Source: an uncultured Rickettsiales bacterium
GTDB lineage: Bacteria; Pseudomonadota; Alphaproteobacteria; Rickettsiales; Deianiraeaceae
Reading direction: 5' to 3'
DNA length: 10,510 nucleotides
Assembly: GCA_937906355.1 (NCBI GenBank)
Contig: CALCWF010000141.1
Coordinates: forward strand, 1-10,510
The notes under the pieces were generated by a model. The model was not told the origin of the DNA and did not search any database. It saw only the letters and a list, made by a program, of their open reading frames with translations. Positions 1 through 6,499 of the stretch are shown one piece after another (the stretch's first letter is position 1; each line of letters opens with the position of its first letter). Position numbers and translations under genes: made by a program.

Positions 1-180
1 ATTGTTATCGTCGCTATCGTTTGTTTGTCGTTGTAGACTATTTGTAGTGTAATTTTAGCACTTATTTTGTTTGTTGAAGTTTATTCTCTTGATAGTATAT
101 CTAGATTAAAAAATACGTATAAATTAATTCATTGTTGTGATATATTACTATTAATATAACGAAGATTCGGATGTTATCCT

Positions 181-1380
181 TTATTTCTTTGCTGTTTTTG
201 TCGTTTTATACTCCTCAATTTTTGCGATTACGGTATTCAATATACTCATTCCCTTATCGAGTGTTTTTGAGAATAGCTCTTCTTCTCTCTTTATTGTTTC
301 TTGAATTTGGTTGCTATTTTTAGCTATATCAGGATAAAATCCACCCATTACTTTACAAATACTATTTGTCAATTTATGCAACCAGCAACCACCATTTTCC
401 TGTTTGTTAATTTTGTGTGCAAATCTAATTGCACGACGTATTATTCTTCTCATTACATATCCACGCCCGAGGTTCGACGGCAAAACACCGTCATTAATCA
501 AGAATACCATTGCTCTCATGTGATCGGCTATGACTCTGAGTGGAATATCCCATAGCTCGTCGTTTTTTTTCTCTTTGCTTGTTCTTTTATCATATTTGCT
601 TATATCGCTTATTATAGATTGCATCAAACTTGTCTCGTATGTATCTGTCTTGCCTTCCACAACGGCAATAAGTCTTTCCAGTCCAGATCCGGTGTCTATA
701 TTCTTGAACTTTAAAGTTCTTCTCGTGCCGTCGACCAGTTGTTCGTATTGAGTGAAGACTAAGTTCCAAATCTCCATATAGCGATCATTTTCTCCAACAA
801 AACCATTCATATTACCACCGCGGACTTTTGCATTTTCTCCGAAGTCATAAAATATCTCACTGCATGGACCACTTGGTCCGACGTCTCCCATTGTCCAGAA
901 ATTATCATCACTCGAAATTTTAACAATTCTACTCTCATCGATATGTTTTTTCCATAGATTTAATGCTTCGTCGTCTGTATGATAAATTGTTACGTATAGT
1001 CTATTTTTTGGTAATTGTAGATTTTTCGTTACAAATTCCCAAGCCCAAGCAATCGCCTCTTCTTTAAAATAATCACCGAAGGAAAAGTTCCCGAGCATCT
1101 CTAAAAATGTATGATGTCTATTTGTGTAGCCGACGTTATCTAGATCGTTATGCTTACCGCCGGCACGAACGCACTTTTGACATGTTGTTGCACGTGTATA
1201 GTCTCTTTTTTCAAGACCGGCGAATACATCTTTGAACTGATTCATGCCGGCATTAGTGAATAGAAGAGAGTTGTCGCCAGCTGGAACGAGCGAGCTCGAA
1301 GAGACTATTGTATGACCATTTTTCTCAAAGAAATTCAAATATTCATTGCGAATTTGTTTATAAGTATTACCGCAACTCAT
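181..1380 (-). CDS. alaS: Alanyl-tRNA synthetase, N-terminal catalytic fragment (truncated)
   Basis: Class II synthetase core that charges tRNA-Ala with alanine in the cytoplasm. The sequence shows the AlaRS N-terminus (FFEKNGH near residue 17 and FTNAGMNQFKDVFAG at 41-55), motif 2 around residues 63-106 (RATTCQKCVRAGGKHNDL then HHTFLEMLGNFSFGDYF), motif 3 GSGLERL at 231-237, and the following helical region (RVIADHMRAM, GRGYVMRRIIRRAIRFA). The protein is 399 aa, whereas AlaRS is usually about 850-900 aa. It ends in a Lys/Thr-rich tail and a TAA stop at the point where the conserved part that helps bind tRNA should continue. The editing domain and C-Ala domain are absent. None of the three frames in the 180 bases downstream resumes the protein. 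ATG start; a TATAAT-like box lies about 35 bases upstream. It is a broken gene, a split gene with its second half elsewhere, or a minimal enzyme. Family assignment is certain; functional state is unknown. Confidence 0.93.
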   Translation of the reverse strand: MSCGNTYKQIRNEYLNFFEKNGHTIVSSSSLVPAGDNSLLFTNAGMNQFKDVFAGLEKRDYTRATTCQKCVRAGGKHNDLDNVGYTNRHHTFLEMLGNFSFGDYFKEEAIAWAWEFVTKNLQLPKNRLYVTIYHTDDEALNLWKKHIDESRIVKISSDDNFWTMGDVGPSGPCSEIFYDFGENAKVRGGNMNGFVGENDRYMEIWNLVFTQYEQLVDGTRRTLKFKNIDTGSGLERLIAVVEGKTDTYETSLMQSIISDISKYDKRTSKEKKNDELWDIPLRVIADHMRAMVFLINDGVLPSNLGRGYVMRRIIRRAIRFAHKINKQENGGCWLHKLTNSICKVMGGFYPDIAKNSNQIQETIKREEELFSKTLDKGMSILNTVIAKIEEYKTTKTAKK

Positions 1381-1446
1381 AGAGAGAAGACGAACTTCTA
1401 TTTATTAGAATTTATTATAAACAACGTTTTTTAACGTATTTCGTTT

Positions 1447-2331
1447 TTAAAACGCTTTGTATAAAAAGTTAGTCCCATTTATCTGTTTTATCATCTTATA
1501 TCCCAACGACGATAGAAGATTGTTAATTCTTTCTTTGTTAAGATTGTTGTGTCTCAAACTTTCTTTACTGTATACCACTTTTCCATCCTCGATAATTCCA
1601 TCCTTCCATAATTCAATCCATAACATAGGTTTGTCCTTTTTTAGCATGCCAATCATTCCGTTTAATACTTGAAACTCATGACCTTCGACGTCTATCTTTA
1701 CAAAATCTATTTTGTCTTTAATGCCGAGATTATCGTATTTTCTAAGTGTTATGCCTTCATTGCCATCTTTTGTTTTTTGTATAGTCGTCGCCCCTACGTT
1801 GGAACTATTGAAATAGGCAACTTTGGCACCAGTATCTTCATCTGAAAGACCGAAATTGAATATGGTAACATTACCTTGTAAGTTATTAATCTCTACGTTC
1901 TTTTTTAGAATACTCGCGGTGGTTGGCATTACCTCGAATGCATATATGTGTTTTGCTTTTTTCGAAGAATCAAGCGACCAATATAGGGTGTGATTTCCGA
2001 CATTTGCCCCAACATCTAAAAAGACGCCATTTTCTTGCAAATATTTATCGACTTTTCTCAATTCATCGATTTCATAATAATCACTATTACTCACTATCTC
2101 TTTCGAGACGAAATCATATGGCATATTTGGTAAATAAAATTTTACATTATTTATCCTATAAATATCATCTTTCGATGACAATTTAGCGGCAACGGCAAGT
2201 TGCATTTTAGCAATATTATTTATTCTTTTTTTTAAGTTCCTTTCTTCGATTAAGCCACTGATTAAATTAGCAATTAACAAAACATAAATTAATAAAAATC
2301 CCAAGCAATATTTTATTCGAGTTTTATCCAA
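1447..2331 (-). CDS. FkbM-family SAM-dependent methyltransferase with N-terminal membrane anchor
   Basis: Predicted S-adenosylmethionine-dependent O-methyltransferase of the FkbM type (Methyltransf_21), a family often acting on sugars or lipids. Visible motifs are the SAM-binding loop FLDVGANVGNHT at 104-115, the acidic residue ending strand 2 (AFEV, Glu133), the NFGLSDED segment near 159-166, and the family signature KIDVEGHE at 212-219. Residues 8-27 form one hydrophobic segment preceded by basic residues, so the enzyme is probably a single-pass protein with its catalytic domain outside this helix. The start is a TTG inferred from frame length and from keeping the hydrophobic helix; the first ATG (residue 43) would remove it. 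Length (294 aa) fits an anchored FkbM protein. It is transcribed toward alaS, 66 bases upstream of it, and divergently from the orphan gene on the other side. The substrate cannot be told from the sequence. Confidence 0.88.
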   Translation of the reverse strand: MDKTRIKYCLGFLLIYVLLIANLISGLIEERNLKKRINNIAKMQLAVAAKLSSKDDIYRINNVKFYLPNMPYDFVSKEIVSNSDYYEIDELRKVDKYLQENGVFLDVGANVGNHTLYWSLDSSKKAKHIYAFEVMPTTASILKKNVEINNLQGNVTIFNFGLSDEDTGAKVAYFNSSNVGATTIQKTKDGNEGITLRKYDNLGIKDKIDFVKIDVEGHEFQVLNGMIGMLKKDKPMLWIELWKDGIIEDGKVVYSKESLRHNNLNKERINNLLSSLGYKMIKQINGTNFLYKAF

Positions 2332-2383
2332 AAAAATACAATTCGTGTATATAAACTATATCTTATAGTCAATCAAAATTTCT

Positions 2384-2400
2384 ATTATTAATTTAATAAT
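2384..2400. repeat. AT-rich perfect dyad in the divergent intergenic region
   Basis: Seven-base arms ATTATTA and TAATAAT around a 3-base loop, between the start of the methyltransferase gene and the start of the orphan gene. It could be an operator or simply AT-rich noise. Confidence 0.3.
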
Positions 2401-2402
2401 TC

Positions 2403-2430
2403 TTGTTTTTCGATATGAAAAGTATATTAT
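2403..2430 (+). promoter_or_regulatory. Candidate promoter of the orphan gene
   Basis: TTGTTT (2403-2408), a 16-base spacer and TATTAT (2425-2430) lie just upstream of the ATG at 2446. Transcription would start only about 9 bases before the ATG, so the leader would be very short. Weak evidence in such AT-rich sequence. Confidence 0.25.
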
Positions 2431-2445
2431 ATATTCGATATAAAT

Positions 2446-2931
2446 ATGACGGGAAAGATAGATCTGGAAAAGTATAAGTCTTCAACATTTAGAAGCACGA
2501 TAAATAGTTTGTTGCAAAAACACGACCTGAAGGATGGAAATATAGGACAAAACGAGGCACTGAGTATAATAAAGAAGGAGAAGGAATACGAGAAAGATAA
2601 GGACGTGATAGCCGACTATTCTCTGATAGAAGAGGCGATAAAGAATTTTTTCGCTAATAAGCTTGGAGACGAAATAAAAACAAAAAAATTCAACGCTAGA
2701 ATAGCACAAGAGACGATTATAAGGGAGCTTGCGAAGAATAAAATCTTACAAAGAGTAAAAGATTTTGCGACAAAATATGAAGATATGGCTAATAAAATGA
2801 AAAAATTAGCCGAGGATATGTTAGGAAAAAATTTTGTGAACGAAATTGACAACAAATGCTGTATAACTAAACAAACGAAAGAAAGAAAACAGGCTCAGAA
2901 CGAATGGCAAAATAACCTGCCGGGGAGATAG
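2446..2931 (+). CDS. Hypothetical helical lysine-rich protein
   Basis: I do not recognise this 161-residue protein. It is very rich in Lys, Glu, Asn and Ile, has almost no Pro until the last residues, and has no hydrophobic stretch long enough for a membrane helix, so a soluble, largely alpha-helical, possibly coiled-coil protein is expected. Residues 60-125 (from the SLIEEAIKNFF segment through MANKMKKLAEDM) have heptad-like spacing of hydrophobic residues. A Cys pair (NKCCITK) lies near the C-terminus, followed by a basic tail. Codon use, including CpG-containing codons, resembles the resident genes, which supports it being real. It is divergent from the methyltransferase gene and convergent with ileS, whose end lies 97 bases away. 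ATG start without a clear Shine-Dalgarno sequence; TAG stop. No function is proposed. Confidence 0.6.
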   Translation: MTGKIDLEKYKSSTFRSTINSLLQKHDLKDGNIGQNEALSIIKKEKEYEKDKDVIADYSLIEEAIKNFFANKLGDEIKTKKFNARIAQETIIRELAKNKILQRVKDFATKYEDMANKMKKLAEDMLGKNFVNEIDNKCCITKQTKERKQAQNEWQNNLPGR

Positions 2932-3028
2932 GACGAGATAGATCGTCGATATAACATCAAATGTGGTAGTTGTATTATTGAACTTTGTAAAAGAACAGAG
3001 AAGATATTAGGAAGGAAGATACGCTATG

Positions 3029-4087
3029 CTACTCCTTTTGCTTACTTCTCTCGTGTTCTGATTTAATACTCTCGTCGTCGACGCCGAGCATTTTTCTCAT
3101 TTTATCCTTTTGTTCAAGTGCACAGATATAGATTTTATTATTAGCCTCGAATGCTGTATATCGTATGTCTTTATTGACGGCAAGAGCTAAGTTAGATGGC
3201 AAAGTCCACGGCGTCGTGGTCCACGCGAGCATATATGCTTCGTTGCAATTTGAAAAAGTTTTTTGTATAAAATCAGGAATCTTTTTGAGTCTGAATTTTA
3301 GATACACAGATTTACTTTCATGTTGACGATATGCGTTATCCATCCGTGTTTCGAAGTTCGAGACGGGCGTTTGACATTTCCAAGAATATGGCATCACGCG
3401 ATAGTCCTCGTATATCAGTCCCTTTTTGTATAATTCGCTAAAAGCCCACATTACCGATTCCATGTATGGTAGTTCCATTGTCTTATAGTCGTTATCGAAG
3501 TCTACCCAACGTCCTTGTTTTGTTATGTATTCTCTCCATTCATTTGTATATTTTACAACGTCTTGATGACATAGATTATTGAAGTTCTCTATTCCAAAAT
3601 CTTTGATATCCTGTCTACCGCCGGCAAATTTTCTGTCCTTTTTATCTTCGCTATTCTTTTTGCTGTTATCTTTGTTGTTATGCTCTTTGTTGCTGTCTTT
3701 ATTATCATCACTATTATTGCTCGTGATACGCACTTCATCACTGACGAGTTTTTTTTCGACACTCATCTCCGCTGGTAGTCCATGGCAGTCCCAACCGAAA
3801 CGTCGTTCTACGAGCTCACCTTTCATGGTATGATACCTTGCGTAAGCATCTTTTATGTATCCAGTAAGTAGATGTCCGTAGTGCGGTAGCCCGTTTGCGA
3901 ATGGCGGACCATCGAAGAAAACGTACTCGTTTGTTTTGCTATCTTTCTTGCTACTTTTGTTTTTTTCGTTGCTCGTCTTGTCATTCTTCTTACCACGATT
4001 CTTCTCTACTGATTTTTTAAAACTATCATCTTTCTTCCAGTCGTCGTGGATCTTCTTCTCAAAATTTGCAAATATGCTCGCTTCCAT
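3029..4087 (-). CDS. ileS: Isoleucyl-tRNA synthetase, N-terminal fragment (truncated)
   Basis: N-terminal part of the class I enzyme that charges tRNA-Ile. Counting from the ATG at 4087 (residues MEASIFANFEKK), visible features are FDGPPFANGLPHYGH with the HIGH-type motif HYGH at 69-72, RRFGWDCHGLPAE at 96-108, PYSWKCQTPVSNFETR at 233-248, and the start of the CP1 editing domain, WTTTPWTLPSN at 289-299. The fragment is 352 aa; full enzymes are about 950-1100 aa. It ends in a charged tail (ESIKSEHERSKQKE) and TAG, before the rest of CP1, the KMSKS loop and the anticodon-binding domain. It cannot complete the activation reaction alone. No frame downstream resumes IleRS. Two low-complexity Lys/Asn/Asp/Ser insertions (about residues 29-53 and 119-153) interrupt conserved blocks. 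The frame extends 22 codons further upstream, but that extension does not resemble IleRS. Confidence 0.92.
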   Translation of the reverse strand: MEASIFANFEKKIHDDWKKDDSFKKSVEKNRGKKNDKTSNEKNKSSKKDSKTNEYVFFDGPPFANGLPHYGHLLTGYIKDAYARYHTMKGELVERRFGWDCHGLPAEMSVEKKLVSDEVRITSNNSDDNKDSNKEHNNKDNSKKNSEDKKDRKFAGGRQDIKDFGIENFNNLCHQDVVKYTNEWREYITKQGRWVDFDNDYKTMELPYMESVMWAFSELYKKGLIYEDYRVMPYSWKCQTPVSNFETRMDNAYRQHESKSVYLKFRLKKIPDFIQKTFSNCNEAYMLAWTTTPWTLPSNLALAVNKDIRYTAFEANNKIYICALEQKDKMRKMLGVDDESIKSEHERSKQKE

Positions 4088-4205
4088 ATAGATGGATATA
4101 ATATACTTCAACAAGACTGATTGTTTTTTGCATGAAACAAATATTATTTGCAATAAATTAATTAAGAACGAAGATATTGACGTTTCATTGAGTTTGAATA
4201 TTTGA

Positions 4206-4213
4206 TTTCAATT
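4206..4213. repeat. Target-site duplication, left copy
   Basis: TTTCAATT immediately outside the left terminal inverted repeat. It is identical to the 8 bases immediately outside the right repeat (6336-6343). Confidence 0.85.
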
Positions 4214-4236
4214 TGCTATGTTATGAAAAGGACTTG
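4214..4236 (+). repeat. Left terminal inverted repeat
   Basis: Starts TGCTATGTTATG and ends AAGGACTTG. It is the exact reverse complement of 6313-6335 over all 23 bases; similarity stops abruptly on the inner side and at the 8-bp duplication on the outer side. Confidence 0.9.
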
Positions 4237-4263
4237 ACAGTGTGTTTTGAAAAATATGTAAAT

Positions 4264-6132
4264 TTATAACAAACCTTTTGATTCTTTGATAATGTTAATA
4301 AAAGTTTGATTTCTTGTTTCTGCATCGCTTATCATTGCTTGTGATGAAACAACTTGTATATTGACTTGGCCAATAGTTTTGAAATCGTGTATAATTTTGT
4401 CCTCTTCCTTATCGTATAAATCTAATACATTTTGATAAATCAAATGACTATCGGAGTTGTAAATAATTGAATATTTATTGCTTTTCATATCTCTTCTTAA
4501 ATCTTCATTGTTTTCTAAATCATTAACAATCAAAAAAGCAAAAGGATATAAAATGTTATATTTTCTGGCAAAATATTCGGCATAATATCGTAGTTGCATT
4601 AGTCCTTTACCATAATCAAACCAATCAGCGTTTGGTCTTTTAAATTCAATTAAAACCAATCTTTTTTGTCCATCATGCATTTTTAATAAAGTAATATCTG
4701 GGCGTCTTGTGTTTGCATCTTGTTCATTATTTATTTTTAATTCATCATTAAATTTTGTTTTATACATTTCATACACATCTTTTGATATTTGTCTTAATTG
4801 TATATCACTATAACATTTATTAAATAACATAAACTTATCATCCAAAACCCACATTTTGTTATTTAACAAATCGTCGTATTTTACTTGTTGTTTCATTGTT
4901 GCGAACCAATTATGTATTGCACTTTCTTTTGTATCAGTATTGTTATAATTATCTTTTAATATCTTTAATTGTTCATCTCTCCACATAATATAAGCAACTA
5001 AATTATTATTTATCATTTTGTCGATATCTTCTTCTTTGATATTTTTTTCCTCTTTTTCTAAAATATCTATTTGTTCTTCAATGTATTTTTTGACTGCCTG
5101 TTTTGGTTTTATATGATCTTTATCAAAAAAATCCGTCAACCATAAATATTTTTCTTTATTTTCTTTAATTTCTTCTTGTATTTCTTGTTCTCTATTTGGA
5201 AATTTTTTTTTATAAAGTTCATTTAATTGTTTTTCAACTTCTTCTTTTACATCTTGCCAAGAAACATAACCATTATACAAATCACCATTTTCTTCATTTC
5301 TTAATTCGTGGTTGTTTGTTATTCTCTCAGCGATAAAATTTTTATATTTTATTTCTTCTCCTTCTTTTATATCGTTTCCTTCAAGGACAAGCAATATTTC
5401 ATGTTTATCAACTTTCCATTTATCTTTATCAATTTTTAATGGTTTTGTATCCATTTTTTCAACACTAAAATTATTATAACAAATATGTGTTTCAAAAGAT
5501 GTTTTTGTTGATTCTTTAATACAATACCACAATGTGAATTTTTTTGTTTCTTTTTCTTTTTCGATTTGAAATGTAATTGGTTTTTCAAATTTTACATCAT
5601 CAGTTTTTATCTTTTCCCCATCAATATTTATTGTTATTGTTCTTTCATTATTCAAAAACAAAAATAGTTTTATTTTATCATAAATAGTATTAAAAATTTT
5701 TTCTTTATCATATATTAAATCCCTATTTTTTATGTTGTCTTTTATTTCATTTAAGATTAAAATTGTTTTTGGTTTATAATTACAATCATTATCCGGCTCT
5801 AATTTATATTCTTTAATATCATCTTCTGTCATGTTTGTTATTTTAACATTTTCTTCTTGTGAGGCCTCTGTAAAATCTAAACTTTTCTTTTTGTTATCAA
5901 CAAAGCTAATAATTGTTGTTTTATTAAATGTTTTTAAGTAATTCGCCCTGCCAACACCTTCACAACCAATATTTTCTTTATGATTACAATTCCATTCCAA
6001 GAAAGCATCTTCATTCTCTTCTGTTAGCCCTTCACCATTATCTGTTATTTCGAAACCTGTAATTGTCTCTGTTGATTTTTTTTCATCGTTTTGTTTTGAA
6101 AATAGATTTGGTCGTGTCTTGTGTAAGCACAC
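4264..6132 (-). CDS. GHKL (Hsp90/MutL/MORC-like) ATPase fused to PD-(D/E)XK-type nuclease domain
   Basis: Main intact frame of the transposon cargo. Counting from the GTG at 6132, residues 31-36 (DNGEGL) are the GHKL G1 box and 56-62 (GCEGVGR) the G2 glycine-rich lid, both of the Bergerat ATP-binding fold. The N-box lies upstream in another frame (see 6083-6297). A long, highly charged helical middle (about 120-430) follows. The C-terminus carries a PD-(D/E)XK-like nuclease core: RRPD with Asp479, then IEFKRP with Glu496 and Lys498, then the helix LMQLRYYAEYFARKY with Gln513. The role is probably ATP-gated DNA or RNA cleavage. GHKL ATPases linked to restriction-type systems (the MutL/MORC-related group) are known in prokaryotes, so defence is a reasonable inference. 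The restored product from the ATG at 6297 would be about 677 aa. The two domain calls are motif-based and the function is not established. Confidence 0.8.
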   Translation of the reverse strand: MCLHKTRPNLFSKQNDEKKSTETITGFEITDNGEGLTEENEDAFLEWNCNHKENIGCEGVGRANYLKTFNKTTIISFVDNKKKSLDFTEASQEENVKITNMTEDDIKEYKLEPDNDCNYKPKTILILNEIKDNIKNRDLIYDKEKIFNTIYDKIKLFLFLNNERTITINIDGEKIKTDDVKFEKPITFQIEKEKETKKFTLWYCIKESTKTSFETHICYNNFSVEKMDTKPLKIDKDKWKVDKHEILLVLEGNDIKEGEEIKYKNFIAERITNNHELRNEENGDLYNGYVSWQDVKEEVEKQLNELYKKKFPNREQEIQEEIKENKEKYLWLTDFFDKDHIKPKQAVKKYIEEQIDILEKEEKNIKEEDIDKMINNNLVAYIMWRDEQLKILKDNYNNTDTKESAIHNWFATMKQQVKYDDLLNNKMWVLDDKFMLFNKCYSDIQLRQISKDVYEMYKTKFNDELKINNEQDANTRRPDITLLKMHDGQKRLVLIEFKRPNADWFDYGKGLMQLRYYAEYFARKYNILYPFAFLIVNDLENNEDLRRDMKSNKYSIIYNSDSHLIYQNVLDLYDKEEDKIIHDFKTIGQVNIQVVSSQAMISDAETRNQTFINIIKESKGLL

Positions 6133-6297
6133 ATATATCAGTTGCTTTTGCTTGAATTGAATTAATAATTGCCTTAATTATACTTTGTGAATAGTTGTTC
6201 TCTTCAAATTTTTTAATGAAAAAAGCACCATTATTTTTCACTCTTTCTATATCAACCTCATTTTTAATTTACAACTTTTATCTTCATTCACAACCAT
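6083..6297 (-). pseudogene. Out-of-frame 5' end of the GHKL ATPase gene (two compensating frameshifts)
   Basis: The missing N-terminus of the ATPase lies here. ATG at 6297 opens in the same frame as the main gene (MVVNEDKSCKLK) but meets TAG at 6247-6249. From about 6260 the protein continues in a second frame (NEVDIERVKNNGAFF, then KKFEENNYSQSIIKAIINS and IQAKATDI), which contains the GHKL N-box around INSIQAKA and runs to a TGA at 6083-6085. The conserved sequence then returns to the first frame near 6135 (HKTRPNLF, then TGFEITDNGEGL). The first shift lies at an A-run (TTAAAAATG) and fits a lost base. The second lies at the dinucleotide tract GATATATGTGTG and fits one extra base or a lost 2-base unit. 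Either the gene is inactivated, the shifts are translational, or the sequence has indel errors. Confidence 0.72.
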
Positions 6298-6312
6298 AAC
6301 ATTTAAAAATCA

Positions 6313-6335
6313 CAAGTCCTTTTCATAACATAGCA
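6313..6335 (-). repeat. Right terminal inverted repeat
   Basis: Exact reverse complement of the left repeat at 4214-4236; on the + strand it begins CAAGTCC and ends CATAGCA, directly next to TTTCAATT. Confidence 0.9.
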
Positions 6336-6343
6336 TTTCAATT
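6336..6343. repeat. Target-site duplication, right copy
   Basis: TTTCAATT directly outside the right terminal inverted repeat, matching 4206-4213. Removing the element plus one copy rejoins plain AT-rich intergenic sequence. Confidence 0.85.
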
Positions 6344-6381
6344 CGAAATTTACTTGAAGAGATATTGATTTTATGTATAAT

Positions 6382-6401
6382 AAGACACGACTCCATGTCT
6401 T
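6382..6401 (-). terminator. Possible hairpin downstream of the recombinase
   Basis: Six-base arms AAGACA and TGTCTT around an 8-base loop, about 100 bases after the xer stop. There is no clean T-run, so a terminator role is uncertain. I see no RNA gene in the rest of 6344-6499. Confidence 0.2.
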
Positions 6402-6499
6402 GCTATACGTTTGATAAAATCTGCAAGTTTCTATTCTTTGTAAGCGTCCTGGCGTTGCTTTTTTTCTGGTCTTCGTGAGACGTGATTAAGCATACGGAA

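Larger units (their letters stand above)
4214..6335. mobile_element. Transposon-like cassette with perfect TIRs carrying a GHKL-nuclease gene
   Basis: A 2122-bp unit bounded by perfect 23-bp inverted repeats (4214-4236 and 6313-6335) with an 8-bp direct duplication TTTCAATT on both sides: the classic footprint of a cut-and-paste transposition. The only visible gene inside is the GHKL ATPase-nuclease, which fills it almost end to end. No transposase is encoded, so it would have to be moved in trans by a related element. Its DNA is conspicuously poor in CpG compared with resident genes on both sides (ileS, xer, rnd), which supports a foreign origin. It sits between the xer stop and ileS, 126 bases upstream of the ileS start, and interrupts no recognisable gene. 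An 8-bp duplication is compatible with families such as IS1595 or IS256; I cannot assign the family from the ends. Confidence 0.85.

Noticed and set aside
142..157. ATATTA/TAATAT dyad downstream of alaS as a terminator
   Set aside because: AT-only short stem with no following T-run on the minus strand; expected by chance in this composition.
301..751. Plus-strand frames of 70-84 codons opposite alaS, and similar ones opposite ileS, rnd, xer and fkbM
   Set aside because: They are antisense shadows of clearly recognised genes, with no start signals or protein families of their own.
2932..3066. 44-codon open frame following the TAG of the orphan gene
   Set aside because: Part of it overlaps the 3' end of ileS on the other strand, where coding constraint can keep a frame open by chance; no evidence of readthrough.
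3640..3830. Simple-sequence stretch resembling a repeat array
   Set aside because: It is the coding sequence of the Asn/Asp/Lys/Ser-rich insertion in IleRS and has no regular unit.
4214..6335. CRISPR array, tRNA or rRNA genes anywhere in the window
   Set aside because: No repeat-spacer pattern, no tRNA T-loop consensus in a cloverleaf context and no rRNA-like segments were seen.
6371..6499. Open frame after the xer TAG (43 codons to TAA with one further TAG), protein-like, suggesting TAG might be sense in the resident genome too
   Set aside because: The TAG at 6500-6502 lies at the normal end of a Xer protein, 17 residues past the tyrosine. Resident genes contain no internal TAG, so TAG acts as a stop here. 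A tiny gene starting at the ATG just downstream is possible but unsupported.
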